64,000 nt of DNA from Vicinamibacteraceae bacterium (GCA_012270995.1 JAAXHG010000015.1:1-64000); one strand, 5' to 3'. Positions 1 through 8,885 are shown, numbered from the stretch's first letter. Program-made: numbers and translations. The notes: a model not told the origin generated them from the sequence alone.

Positions 1-34
1 GAACCTCGGTGAAATCTGCGGACTAGGATGGATC

Positions 35-1549
35 ATGGTGATTCGGTTCTTCAGCCTGCTCGCCGCCGGTCTGCTCGCCGCTGGCACGGCCGCCACGGCT
101 CAGCACGACGCCCCGAACGTCCTGTTCGCGATCGCCGACGACTGGGGATTCCCACATGCTTCCGCCTACGGCGATCCGGTCGTCGAGACGCCTAGCTTCG
201 ATCGCATCGCGAGCGAGGGCGCGCTGGCGCACCACGCCTACGTCTCCTCGCCCTCCTGCACGCCGTCGCGCGGGGCGATTCTCACCGGGCAGTGGCACTG
301 GCGGCTCGAAGGCGCCGCGAATCTCTGGAGCGTCTTCCCCGATCGCTTCGAGACCTACCAGGAGCTGCTCCGGGCGGCCGGCTACCGGACGGGCTCGGCC
401 GGCAAGGCGTGGGGACCGGGCCGCACCGAAACAGAGGGCCGGGAACTCGCCGGGAGGCGCTTCGAGAGCTTCGAGGTCTTCCTGGCCGGGCTCGGCGAGG
501 CCCAGCCGTTCGCGTTCTGGCTGGGCACGTCCGATCCGCACCGGCCTTTCCGGCCCGGGTCGGGCGAGGAGAGCGGCATGGACCTGGACGCGATCCAGCT
601 TCCCGCCGCCTTGCCCGATCACCCGGATATCCGCGGCGACGTAGCGGATTACCGCTGGGAAGTGCAGCGGTTCGACGCTCTGGTCGGCGACGCGCTGAGC
701 CTGCTCGACGAACAGGGTCTGGCGGAGACGACGATCGTCGTCATGACGAGCGACCACGGCATGCCCTTCCCGCGCTGCAAGAGCAACCTCTACGACTGCG
801 GATCGCGGGTGCCGCTGGCCGTCCGCTGGCCCGAACGACTCGAGGCCGGAGTCGAAATCGACGCCTTCGTCAGCCTGACGGACCTGGCGCCGACGTTCCT
901 GGAAGCCGCGGGTCTTCCGCGATCAGCGGCAATGACCGGACGCAGCCTCGTTGCACTGCTTGAAGCCGGCAACGACGAGGCCGAGGTCGACGCGGTGGTC
1001 GCGGCCGACGGACGCGACTTCGTGCTGACCGGCAAGGAGCGGCACGTGCCGGCGCAGGAGGCGCCCGACGTGGGCGGCTATCCCGGCCGCGCCATCCGCA
1101 CGCGCGACTTCCTCTACATCCGCAACTTCCGGCCCGACCGCTGGCCCAACGGCACGCCGAACCACGAGCGGGCCGCCTATCCCGGCGCCTGGTACGCCGA
1201 CGCGGATAACGGGCCGACCAAGACGTACATGATCGAGCAGCGCGACCGCGACGCCGAGCACCGGCGGCTCTACGAGTTGTCGTTCGGCAAGCGGCCGTCG
1301 GTCGAGCTCTACGACTTGCGGAGCGACCCCGATCAACAGGTCAACGTGGCGGGCGATCCGGACTACACGGCGACCCGTGACGAGCTTGGCGAGCAGTTGA
1401 TGGAACACCTGCGGGCGACCGGCGATCCACGCGCGACGGGCGGCGGCGACGCCTTCGACGAGTACCCGTACCTCGGCGGCGCGCCTCGCCACCCGAGCCT
1501 GCCGCGTCAGCCGCCGGGCGCGCTCCGCCCGCCGGCGGATCAGCCCTGA
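35..1549 (+). CDS. secreted sulfatase (arylsulfatase/alkaline-phosphatase superfamily)
   Basis: A 504-residue type I sulfatase expected to remove sulfate esters from sugars or other organic sulfates outside the cytoplasm. Residues 1-23 form a Sec signal peptide ending in ATAQ. Next come the metal-binding start (NVLFAIADDWG, Asp35-Asp36) and the diagnostic C-x-P-S-R motif, CTPSR at 75-79, whose Cys75 would be converted to formylglycine by a separate enzyme not seen in this window. A second metal motif, TSDHGMPF, lies near residue 240. The length fits the family. The ATG is the first in frame, and the preceding tract gives a weak GGAT-like ribosome site. It is followed closely by the racemase fragments. 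The substrate cannot be read from sequence, though choline- or sugar-sulfatase-like use is possible. Confidence 0.93.
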   Translation: MVIRFFSLLAAGLLAAGTAATAQHDAPNVLFAIADDWGFPHASAYGDPVVETPSFDRIASEGALAHHAYVSSPSCTPSRGAILTGQWHWRLEGAANLWSVFPDRFETYQELLRAAGYRTGSAGKAWGPGRTETEGRELAGRRFESFEVFLAGLGEAQPFAFWLGTSDPHRPFRPGSGEESGMDLDAIQLPAALPDHPDIRGDVADYRWEVQRFDALVGDALSLLDEQGLAETTIVVMTSDHGMPFPRCKSNLYDCGSRVPLAVRWPERLEAGVEIDAFVSLTDLAPTFLEAAGLPRSAAMTGRSLVALLEAGNDEAEVDAVVAADGRDFVLTGKERHVPAQEAPDVGGYPGRAIRTRDFLYIRNFRPDRWPNGTPNHERAAYPGAWYADADNGPTKTYMIEQRDRDAEHRRLYELSFGKRPSVELYDLRSDPDQQVNVAGDPDYTATRDELGEQLMEHLRATGDPRATGGGDAFDEYPYLGGAPRHPSLPRQPPGALRPPADQP

Positions 1550-1568
1550 GCCAGATGAGGCCCGGCCG

Positions 1569-2344
1569 GTGACCCGCATGCGGCAGGAGCGGCTCATCGG
1601 GATCGTGGGCGGTTTGGGGCCGTTTGCCCACATCGACTTCGAGCGGAAGCTCCTGGACGCGGCGCGCGAGCTGATCGGCGCGAGGCGCGACCAGGACTTT
1701 CCGCAGTGGGTGCTCTCGAGCATTCCGCGGACGCCGGACCGGACCGAGGCGTACTTCGGCGAGGCGGATGACCCGACGCCTGTGCTGCTGCGCAGCCTGG
1801 AGCGCGTCCAGGGTGCCGGGGCGGACTTTGCCGTGATCGCCTGCAACACGGCGCACCTCTTCCTGGAACGTGTTCGCGAGCAGAGCCCGGCGCCGATCGT
1901 GAGTCTGATCGAGGTGACGGCGACGAGGCAGCGCGCATCGCGCCGGGCGGCTCGGTTGGATTGCTGGCCACGACCGGAACGCTCCGTTCACGGCTGTACC
2001 ACGATCCGCTCGGAGTCCGTGGGCTGGGGGCAGTGAGTCCTCTCGATCTGGAGGACGGCGAGGAGCTGCAGCTTTGCTGCGTGATGGAGCCGATCTACGG
2101 GCCCTGGATCGATGGCCGGCACCAGGGCGGCGGGATCAAGACGCATGGTGGATCGGCAGCACCACGTGAGCTTCTGGAGGAGGCGGCACACCGGTTGGTC
2201 GATGAAGGCGGCGTGGACGTGCTGATTGCGGGGTGTACGGAAGTCCCGCTTGCGCTTGAAGGGACGGAGGTTGCGGGATCGCCGCTGCTCGATCCGGCGC
2301 GGTTGCTGGCCGCGGCCGCGATTCGTTGCGCTTACGGGCTCTAG
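1569..2344 (+). pseudogene. aspartate/glutamate racemase family, split by a frameshift
   Basis: Two overlapping reading frames together make one Asp/Glu racemase-like protein of about 258 residues. The first piece starts with MTRMRQERLIGIVGGLGP and carries the first catalytic cysteine in ACNTAH. The second piece carries the second cysteine in AGCTEVPL. The frame must change at about 1913-1930: the upstream frame reads IEVT, and continuation in the other frame reads DGDEAARIAPGGSVGLLATTGT before the second ORF's nominal TTG start at 1961. Both catalytic cysteines survive, so the gene may be a recent one-event mutant or an assembly error. Such enzymes interconvert D- and L-amino acids for peptidoglycan or amino-acid catabolism. 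It follows the sulfatase by 19 bases and may share its transcript. Confidence 0.8.
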
Positions 2345-2385
2345 CTAGCTTTCGCTACAGCGGTCCGTAGCGCAGGTCGCGCTGC

Positions 2386-4007
2386 TCAGGCGCCCCACAC
2401 GGGCACCCGCCGTCCGCCGAGCGACTCCTCTCGGCGGTAGAGCTTCTCCTCCCATGGCTTCGACCCGTCCCGGTCGAAGATCACCAGGTGGCCCGACTCT
2501 CCGCGGCATTTGTCCATGTAGGAGAGGGTCTGTTCCAGCCCTTCGCGGATCGTCGTTTCCAGGCCGCCGCGCAGAGTCTTGCACTCCACAACGTAGCGGC
2601 GCGCCGGCGTACCGGGTTCGGCGGCGCCGGCGAACCGGCCCGGCGGCCACACGATCAGCAGGTCGGTCCGCCGGCTGCCCAGAGCGTACTCCCGCTCGAT
2701 CCGGCCGCCGCCGTTCACGATCCGCTGCAGGAACGCTTGTAGCAGCAACTGCGGGCCCGCCTCCTTGTACTGGAAGCGTTCGAGCCAGTGCTCGGAGTGC
2801 TCCCGGAAGAACCGCTGGAACGCCGCCAGCAGACCCTCCACGTCCAGATCGCCGTCCGGCTTCACGTACCACTCGGTCTCCTGAAGGATCTCGTCCTCAC
2901 GGGCGTACATGAGTTCGCGCGGAATCACCTCCCGGTAGATGGGATTCGCAATCCTGCGGGGGCCGCGCCGCGTCACCAAACCCAAGTCCCGGACGTACTC
3001 CACGTCGTTCGGGTGGGCCCCGTCCGATCCGCTCGCCGTGCCTCCACTCAGGATCGGCTCCACCACCCGTCGCACCCGCTCCTCTTGCAGCTTGTCCGCC
3101 AACTGGTGCAGGTGCGTCTGGCGACTCAGGATCAACTGCTCCCGGGCCTCCATGACCTCTTCCTCGTCGATCCTCCGCGAGCGGTCCCGGTTGGCCTTGC
3201 ACTTGAAGCAGGCCTGGTACGCCAGCGCATTCACGAGCCACGGCTGGCGACGCGACTGATTCCACACGGCGGTCAACGCGCCCTCGCTGAAGCCCTGGCC
3301 CGTCTCCTCCGCGTGCTGGCCCAACAGCGAGCGCACGTCGGCCTCGCTGAAATCGCCCAGCCGGGGCGACTCCGCCTTGATGTTGAAGGCGCTGCCGCCG
3401 GCGATGATCTCGCCCGACGACTCCGAGTGGATGCGGTAGTCCCGCACGTCGCGAATGCCGCACAGGATCACGCTCTGAGGAAACGCCGCCGGACGCATGT
3501 CGTAGCCCGCGCGAAGCTGCCGCAGCACCGAGATCAGGGTGTCGCCCACCAGCGCGTCGATCTCGTCGATCAGCAGCACGAGCGGCTTGGGGTCGTTCAG
3601 GGACCATCGGCCGAGCGCCTGCCGCAGGGCGCCGTGAGGACCGACGCGGTTCAGCGTCCGCTCCCACGTCTCGTCCAGGAAGCCGTCGCCCGAGGCCACG
3701 AGGGCGCGCTCGGAGATCTCCGCGAGCACGGCCTGGATCCCGGCGCCGACGTCTCCTCGCGCCGTCTGCCCGGTCTCCACGTTGGCATACACGCAGCGGT
3801 GTTCGCCCTTCCCGTTCAGCAGGTCCCGCAGCGCCAGCAGCGCCGAGGTCTTGCCCGTCTGCCGCGGCGCGTGCAGCACGAAGTAGCGCTTCGCCCCCAC
3901 CAGGCGCAGGACCTCGTCGAGATCGAACCGCTGAAGCGGCGGGATGTTGTAGTGGTCTGCCGGGACTACGGGCCCGGAGGTGTTGAAGAGCGCTCCGCCA
4001 TCGGCAT
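2386..4007 (-). CDS. AAA-like ATPase with C-terminal PD-(D/E)XK nuclease-like domain; start region probably frameshifted
   Basis: A protein of about 540 residues. The N-terminal part begins FNTSGPVVPADHYNIPPL, then has a P-loop (HAPRQTGKTSAL) and Walker B (PLVLLIDEID), typical of the AAA-like family often annotated only as ATP-binding protein. The C-terminus reads RRTDLLIVWP then YVVECKTL, giving the D...ExK spacing of a PD-(D/E)XK nuclease fold. The family normally starts with a few residues and then FFNT. Here the FNTSGP frame has no ATG, GTG or TTG close upstream, while the neighbouring frame has ATGCCGATGGCGGAG at 4007, giving MPMAER. One small indel around 3988-3992 would join them. The longer open frame reaching 4347 runs through an operator-like region and looks artefactual. 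A function in defence or mobile-element biology is likely but unproven. Confidence 0.7.
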
Positions 4008-4145
4008 GGTCTCGTTCACGGGCCGCCGCTCGACACCATCGTAGCGCGTCCCTCCACGCGGCACGGCGAGTCGCGTGCCTCGCACCCTGGTCGCCGCCGG
4101 TCGCCCCGGGCGAAGGATGGGCGCTGCCGTTTGCAGCCCTCCGGA

Positions 4146-4275
4146 TTGTTGCAACAACAGCGGCGCTGATGCGAGCCGAGATGTTGCGGCCGGGATGCGA
4201 GCGACGACTCCCTATTGCAACAACATGCATCGTCCCGCCATACTGCACGCAACAACGGTTCGGCTCTGTTGCAAT
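4146..4275. promoter_or_regulatory. cluster of TTGCAACA motifs, probable operator region
   Basis: The space between the divergent ATPase (minus) and HTH-like gene (plus) holds repeated TTGCAACA or its complement. There is a perfect 12-base palindrome, TTGTTGCAACAA, at 4146-4157; ATTGCAACAAC at 4214-4224; GCAACAAC at 4249-4256; TGTTGCAAT at 4267-4275; and a weaker TGTTGC at 4182-4187. Such clustered dyads between divergent genes are typical of operators for a local regulator. The small HTH-like protein at 4339 is the obvious candidate binder. This is a sequence observation; binding is inferred. Confidence 0.55.
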
Positions 4276-4338
4276 CGTCCTTGCGAACGTTGCGTCGCTC
4301 GGCCAGCAGCGGTGAAGAACGTCAAAGGAGCGAGAAGC

Positions 4339-4788
4339 GTGATCCACGAGTACGACGAGATCCTGAAGCGGTTGAAGGAGCGGCGGAAGCTCTACCTCGA
4401 GGCGCTCGAGGAGGCGCTTGGAGCGCTGGAGAGCGAGAGGGCTGCCCTTGCTTCCCAGTCACGGCCGCGGGCGTCGCGGCCGCGGGCAAAGCCGCGACGG
4501 CGGCCGAAGCGGGGTTCCGGGACAACCAAGGGTGACCGGGTCTGCGCGGCGGCGGAGGAGTTTCTGCGTCGCGAGGGAGCGCCGCGGGGCCTCGTGGCGA
4601 TCTACGCCGCGGTGGAGGCGGCCGGCGTCGACGTGGGCAAGGGCACCGTATCTGCCGTTCTGTCGAGAGCACCGGATTTCTTCTCGGAGGCGAAGAAGTG
4701 GCATCTGGCCGCCTGGCGGGAAGAAACGAACGATGGGGCCGGCGAAGCTTCGCGGGGGGCCTCCGGCGCGCGTTCATCGGCGGAGTGA
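4339..4788 (+). CDS. small coiled-coil plus winged-helix-like protein (HARE-HTH-like)
   Basis: 149 residues from a GTG start at 4339, chosen because AAAGGAG lies at 4324-4330 with good spacing; the frame is open further upstream but has no comparable site. Residues 1-40 are a charged helix likely to form a coiled coil (YDEILKRLKERRKLYLEALE). A basic linker rich in Arg, Pro and Lys follows. Residues about 62-125 (GDRVCAAAEEFLRREGAPRG through KGTVSAVLSRAPDFF to KKWHLA) look like a small helix-turn-helix of the HARE/HB1 type, with a final Trp-containing strand. It may bind the TTGCAACA cluster just upstream. The gene lies next to decayed mobile DNA. The family assignment is by eye and moderate only. 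Confidence 0.55.
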   Translation: MIHEYDEILKRLKERRKLYLEALEEALGALESERAALASQSRPRASRPRAKPRRRPKRGSGTTKGDRVCAAAEEFLRREGAPRGLVAIYAAVEAAGVDVGKGTVSAVLSRAPDFFSEAKKWHLAAWREETNDGAGEASRGASGARSSAE

Positions 4789-4855
4789 AGCGGCGGTGCG
4801 CGCGCCTAACTGGTCTGGGCGTTTGGCGGTGGTCGCCGTGGCGTTCAAGGACCTC

Positions 4856-4879
4856 GCTAAGGCTAAGGCTAAGGCTGAG
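4856..4879 (+). repeat. short hexamer tandem repeat (GCTAAG)
   Basis: Three perfect copies of GCTAAG followed by one variant, GCTGAG, lie in the 236-base gap between the HTH-like gene and the recombinase remnant. No other feature is evident in that gap. It could be a slippage product or part of an old attachment region; nothing in the sequence decides. Confidence 0.6.
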
Positions 4880-5023
4880 CGGTGCGGGTCCCGACACGGG
4901 CGTCCGGTCGCGCCCTCGGTGCACCACCGGCTGCTTGCTGCGCGGCAGGCTTGCGAGTCGGCATCTTCGGGACACTGTCGGCGTCGCGTGACGCCGGGCA
5001 TACACCAGAGCGTGTAGTTGGCC

Positions 5024-5377
5024 TTACAGGAACGCCGCGCCAGCGTGGTCCTCGAACGCCTCCACCTGCCAAATGTAGCGAAGGACCATTTCGGCGCTCG
5101 AGTGCCTGGTGACCTCCATGATCTTGTCGAGACGGGCGCCGTGAACGGCTGCGCTGGTGACGAAGCCGGCGCGCAGGGAGTGACCCGAGTACTCGGCCGG
5201 GTCGAGTCCGATCTCCTGGGCGTAGTGCTTGACCAGGCGCGGGATGTCCGAATGGTGCAGGCGGCGGCCGCGAAGGCGTCCGCCGCGCCACAGGGACCGA
5301 AACAGCGGCCCCTTCGTCGCCGGTGGTCGCCCGGCGCGAACGCGGCCGGCTCGCCGTCTGGACGAGGAACTGACCGT
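5024..5377 (-). pseudogene. tyrosine recombinase (phage-type integrase), C-terminal remnant
   Basis: The last roughly 110 residues of a tyrosine recombinase. Visible are GPLFRSLWRGGR, the second-Arg box GHSLRAGF, the late His in EVTRHSS, and the nucleophile Tyr in LRYIW. The N-terminal DNA-binding half, the first catalytic Arg and the Lys are missing, so it cannot act as an integrase. In frame it is joined directly to the preceding helicase-like piece (around FGDELADLAG, near 5378), which makes an open chimeric frame of 156 residues or more. It marks an old integrated element in the 4-6 kb region. Confidence 0.75.
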
Positions 5378-5928
5378 TCCGGCGAGGTCGGCCAACTCGT
5401 CCCCGAAGAGGTGGAAGAGGGTCAGGTGGTAGATGAACGCGGGCGAGTGGTTGCGGTGAAGCAGTTCCAACTCGCGCAGCACGCGGTCCTTCACGTCCTC
5501 GGTTCGCTCGGTGTCGCTCCACCACTCCTCAAACCACGCGAGGAGCGGATCCAGTCGGCGCAGCGCTTGGCCTCGGCGCGCTGCGTGAGCTGCCGAGTGG
5601 GCGCGAGGCCCGCTTCCGTCAGCCCGAAGGCTCTTGCCGGCCGTTTGTCCCGCGACAGGACACGCAGGTGTTGGGGCGCGCCGTAGAGGAAACGCATCCG
5701 CTCGACGCGTTCCAGTTCCTCCCTTAGCGCTTCGTAGGCGCTGATCGTGAAGTAGGCCGACACGACCGAGAGTTCGCTCCCTTCCTTGACGTGGGCCCTC
5801 AGGAAGTCGCCGGCCGCGCCGCGGGAGCGGTTGTCGAGGATGCCGACTGGCGATGGAAGCCGCCTTGGGGCGTCAGGCATGGCCGCGGATGCTAGCCGCA
5901 TGGCGTCTCGCGCGCACCCCCTGGTCAT
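5378..5928 (-). pseudogene. PLD-domain/SNF2-type helicase, 5-prime remnant with internal deletion
   Basis: The upstream reading frame (ATG at 5928) gives VGILDNRSRGAAGDFLRAHV, then SVVSAYFTISAYEALREEL and MRFLYGAPQHLRVLSRDK. This is the start of a phospholipase-D-like domain found at the front of large (about 1,000-residue) SNF2-type helicases of defence or mobile loci. After KRCADWI the frame is lost. A second piece in another frame reads LDPLLAWFEEWW, then DRVLRELELLHRNH and SPAFIYHLTLFHLFGDEL, which resembles the region just after the PLD domain. About 150 residues seem deleted between the pieces, and everything downstream, including the helicase motor, has been replaced by the recombinase remnant. 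The family call is from remembered pattern, not a search. Confidence 0.6.
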
Positions 5929-6142
5929 GGGTTAGCCCCGTGTCGTCCTGGTTCCTCCGCCCTTGATGATGGCGCCCGCAAAGCGCGGTCAGGCGTCAGG
6001 CCGACCCAGATCGGCGAGCGCCTTCCGGATGAGCTCGCCTGTTCGCGGCTTCGCGCTCGACGCGGAGACAGGGCGTTGCGCCCTCAACTTCTCTACTCCA
6101 ATCGTCACGCCATCACTGCGGGCGAGCGCCAGCCCAAACGCG

Positions 6143-6177
6143 GAACCGCCGGCGGCCTTGCGGCTCGCCGGCGGTTC
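6143..6177 (-). terminator. hairpin, likely terminator of the 6202-7683 gene
   Basis: A perfect 12-base stem (GAACCGCCGGCG pairing with CGCCGGCGGTTC) around an 11-base loop, 25 bases beyond the stop codon of the minus-strand gene. It has no clear U-tract. The rest of the 5,929-6,201 gap shows nothing recognisable. Confidence 0.6.
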
Positions 6178-6201
6178 GGTTGAGCGGACTGGACGAGAGG
6201 T

Positions 6202-7683
6202 CTACTCGCCGCCGGCGGCGCCGGCAGCGGCGGCCTCGGCCTTCTCGCGCTGCTCGGCCATCTGCTTGAGGACGGCGTTGGCGGCCTTCGCCTCCTCCAT
6301 GTCGACGGCGCCGTCCTTGTTCTGGTCCATCATCTCGAAGTACTGCTTGACGATGCCGGGCGCCTCTTCGAGCTGCAACTTGCCGTCGCGGCTCTCGTCG
6401 GAAAAGGCGACGACCGCCGTCATGTCGATTTCGTCATCTTGCTGGAAGGCGGCGCGGCCCCTGTTCTCGTCGTTGATGTAGGACATGAAGCCGAAGCTCA
6501 TCTCGTCGGTCGTCGGCTCGCCCCAAATCACCGTCGCGGTCGGGTCCGGGTTGTGCGGGTTGCCTTCGGAGTTGTCGAACACCGTGGTCAGAACCACGCG
6601 GGTGCCGGCCGGGACCTTCTTGCGATCCTTGTACTTGTAGGTGGTCTGCCAGTTGAAGTCGTAGTTCGGCACGTCGAGCAGGACTTCGTGGCTGCCGTCC
6701 GGATAGTAGGCCTCGTACTTCGCCGCCTTGCCGCGCAGGTGCATGTGCGGCAGGTAGCTGACGATCTCGGAGTCCACCGGGAACGTCCACTCGGTCTGGA
6801 TCGTGTAGTCCGGGTCGCCCGGCGGAACGGCGAAGTCGTACTTGCCGAGGCTGGCGGCGAAGACCTCGTACTTCACTTCCTCGTCGCTGTCGTAGAACTT
6901 GAACGCCACCGAGGACTGATCCCACACGCCGGTGCCTTCGCCCGGCTCCTTGTGGTAGTGCATCTGCCACTGCAGGTTACGGCCCGCCTTCAACACGTCC
7001 GCCATGCCGTCCTCGTGGACGACCGGGTCGTTGCCCGGGGCGATGCCGCCCAGGCTGGGAACGATGATGTGGTGAACCGCCGAGCTTCCGGGCCGGAACT
7101 CGAGCGCCTTGACGTACCGATCCTCGGGGATCATGTCCTCGGTAACGGTCGTCTGGAACTTGACGTAGAGATCCTCGACGTCGTCCTCGACGAAGTAGGG
7201 TTCGTCGAAGTGGAGAACCAGGTCCGGCTCGCCGATCATCCAACCGCCGCTAATGGGCCAATCGATCGGTTCCGGAGCGTCCGCCGGATCGCCGGCCGGC
7301 GCGCCGGACTCGGCCCAGTTCACCAACAGGTCGATCTGGTCCTGGGTCAGCGTGCGCTCGTTGGCGAAGACGCCGTTGTGCTCGGGGGCGGCGTCCCATG
7401 GAGGCATCGCGCGCGCGGCGACCTGGCGGGCGATCGATCGGGCCCAGGGCCGCGTCTCTTCGTAGCTCGTGAACGCCATCGGCGCGACCATGCCGCCGAG
7501 GTTGGCGCCGTTGGGACGGTGGCAGACCTGGCATTCCTGCTGCAGCACGGGGGCCACGTCGCGGTAGAAGGTGATCGGCTCGGTGTCTGCCGCGGCCGCC
7601 GGGGCGGCGCCGGCGAGCGCCAGCGAAGCGAGGGCGCCGAGGGCGATCAAGCGGGTCACGGACGAGATGTGGGGACGAGTCAT
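6202..7683 (-). CDS. secreted cytochrome c / copper type II monooxygenase-like protein with EF-hands
   Basis: 493 residues. ATG at 7683 was chosen over an upstream in-frame start because GGAG sits just before it and the Sec signal peptide (ending PAAAAD) follows at once. Order of parts: a c-type haem site CQVCH in the first 70 residues; a low-complexity APE-rich link; a region with VHHIIVP, QMHYHKE and LPHMHLRGK, the His pattern of the copper type II ascorbate-dependent monooxygenase (PHM-like) fold; and a C-terminal calcium-binding pair, DESRDGKLQLEE and DQNKDGAVDMEE. It ends in an Ala/Glu/Gly tail. The likely location is periplasmic or extracellular, with redox chemistry on an unknown substrate. 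It is divergent from the ABC operon across a 215-base promoter region. Confidence 0.75.
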   Translation of the reverse strand: MTRPHISSVTRLIALGALASLALAGAAPAAAADTEPITFYRDVAPVLQQECQVCHRPNGANLGGMVAPMAFTSYEETRPWARSIARQVAARAMPPWDAAPEHNGVFANERTLTQDQIDLLVNWAESGAPAGDPADAPEPIDWPISGGWMIGEPDLVLHFDEPYFVEDDVEDLYVKFQTTVTEDMIPEDRYVKALEFRPGSSAVHHIIVPSLGGIAPGNDPVVHEDGMADVLKAGRNLQWQMHYHKEPGEGTGVWDQSSVAFKFYDSDEEVKYEVFAASLGKYDFAVPPGDPDYTIQTEWTFPVDSEIVSYLPHMHLRGKAAKYEAYYPDGSHEVLLDVPNYDFNWQTTYKYKDRKKVPAGTRVVLTTVFDNSEGNPHNPDPTATVIWGEPTTDEMSFGFMSYINDENRGRAAFQQDDEIDMTAVVAFSDESRDGKLQLEEAPGIVKQYFEMMDQNKDGAVDMEEAKAANAVLKQMAEQREKAEAAAAGAAGGE

Positions 7684-7751
7684 TCGAGGTCTCCGTGAGG
7701 TATGTTGTCCAACAAGGTTGACGGGCGAAGCGCTCCCGCTCCGCACGACAT

Positions 7752-7757
7752 ACTATA
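7752..7757 (-). promoter_or_regulatory. putative -10 box for the monooxygenase-like gene
   Basis: TATAGT on the minus strand, about 70 bases before the ATG at 7683, in an AT-rich island (catactatacgac) within otherwise GC-rich DNA. No convincing -35 element is visible. Confidence 0.4.
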
Positions 7758-7872
7758 CGACTACTCCAAGGACGCCGGTTAGCCCGATCGTGTTTCACCG
7801 GGGCGGCGCCGGTACCGCGGGCACGACGCGACAATCGACGCGCACGAGTAAACCAAGCCCCGCCGACATCCG

Positions 7873-7878
7873 TATAGA
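7873..7878 (+). promoter_or_regulatory. putative -10 box for the RND-ABC operon
   Basis: TATAGA lies 20 bases before the GTG of the first operon gene, with a strong GAGGAGGAG ribosome site (7883-7891) between. It would give a very short leader. No clear -35 is seen. Confidence 0.45.
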
Positions 7879-7898
7879 CAGCGAGGAGGAGAGCATCG

Positions 7899-8885
7899 GT
7901 GAGCACGACTGTCGACGTGCAGGGTCTTCGGCACGTCTACAAGGGCGGCACGGTCGCCCTCGACGGAGTCGACCTGTCGATCGGCGCGGGACTGTTCGGA
8001 CTGCTGGGCCCGAACGGGGCCGGCAAGAGCACGCTGATGCGGATCGTCTGCACCCTGCTCAAGCCGTCCGCGGGAACCGTAACCGTCTTCGGGCACGACG
8101 CGATCAAGGAACGCCGTGCCGTCCGCGCCCACCTAGGCTACCTGCCGCAGGAGTTCGGCGCCTGGCGGTTGCACCGCGTCGAGGAGGTGCTGGACACCCT
8201 GGCCGATCTCTCAGGCCTCGATGACCGCGCTGCGCGGCGCGAGCGGGTCGACACGGTCCTCGACAACGTCGGCCTCGGCGACGTAGCCCACCGCAAGGTG
8301 AAGAAGCTGTCCGGAGGCATGACGCGCCGCCTCGGCATCGCCCAGGCCCTCATCCATCGACCCCGCCTGCTCGTGGTCGACGAACCGACCGTCGGCCTGG
8401 ACCCCGAAGAACGCATCCGGTTCCGCCAACTGATGGCCACCCTGGGTCGGGAGCGGACGATCATCCTCTCCACCCACATCGTGGCCGACCTGGGCACCGG
8501 CTGCAACGACCTGGCGCTGCTCGACGCCGGCCGAGTCGTCTTCCGGGGCTCGCCGACACAATTGCTCGAACGAGCCGTGGGCCAGGTCTTCGAACTCACT
8601 CTGCCGGTCGCCGCGCCGCAGCCCGAAGGCGATTTCGAGATCGTCTCGCGCACCGCCAGCGGAAACGAGGCGACATACCGCGCGGTCGCCGCGCCGGGCG
8701 GCGTCCCGGCGGGCGCCCGGATCGCCGCCTCGCCCACCCTTGAGGAGGGCTATCTCGCCTTCATGGTCGCCCGCGGCCGCGCGGAGGCACTGGTCGGCGA
8801 CGAGCACTTCGGCGAGCACGACGAACTCGGGTTCGCCGAGCCGCCGCCTGGGGACGACGTCACCGGGAAGGAGGCGCAACCGTGA
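7899..8885 (+). CDS. ABC transporter ATP-binding protein
   Basis: 328 residues from GTG at 7899, behind a strong GAGGAGGAG site. Complete nucleotide-binding domain: Walker A GPNGAGKST near residue 38, Q-loop YLPQEFG, signature LSGGM near 137, Walker B LLVVDEPTVGLDP near 158, and switch His in STHIVAD. The last about 100 residues are the accessory tail usual for ATPases paired with ABC-2-type permeases. Its stop overlaps the next gene's start (GTGA), so it should be translationally coupled with the giant permease at 8882 and form its motor. It is the first gene of a six-gene operon ending at 22185. The second ATPase in the operon is fused to an RND protein at 16706. Confidence 0.93.
   Translation: MSTTVDVQGLRHVYKGGTVALDGVDLSIGAGLFGLLGPNGAGKSTLMRIVCTLLKPSAGTVTVFGHDAIKERRAVRAHLGYLPQEFGAWRLHRVEEVLDTLADLSGLDDRAARRERVDTVLDNVGLGDVAHRKVKKLSGGMTRRLGIAQALIHRPRLLVVDEPTVGLDPEERIRFRQLMATLGRERTIILSTHIVADLGTGCNDLALLDAGRVVFRGSPTQLLERAVGQVFELTLPVAAPQPEGDFEIVSRTASGNEATYRAVAAPGGVPAGARIAASPTLEEGYLAFMVARGRAEALVGDEHFGEHDELGFAEPPPGDDVTGKEAQP

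Noticed and set aside
4008..4347. N-terminal 113 residues of the long AAA ATPase frame
   Set aside because: They cover the TTGCAACA operator cluster and the divergent gene's promoter, and homologues begin close to FNTSGP.
5018..5686. Plus-strand open frame opposite the recombinase/helicase remnants
   Set aside because: No domain; the minus-strand frames carry the recombinase and PLD-helicase motifs.
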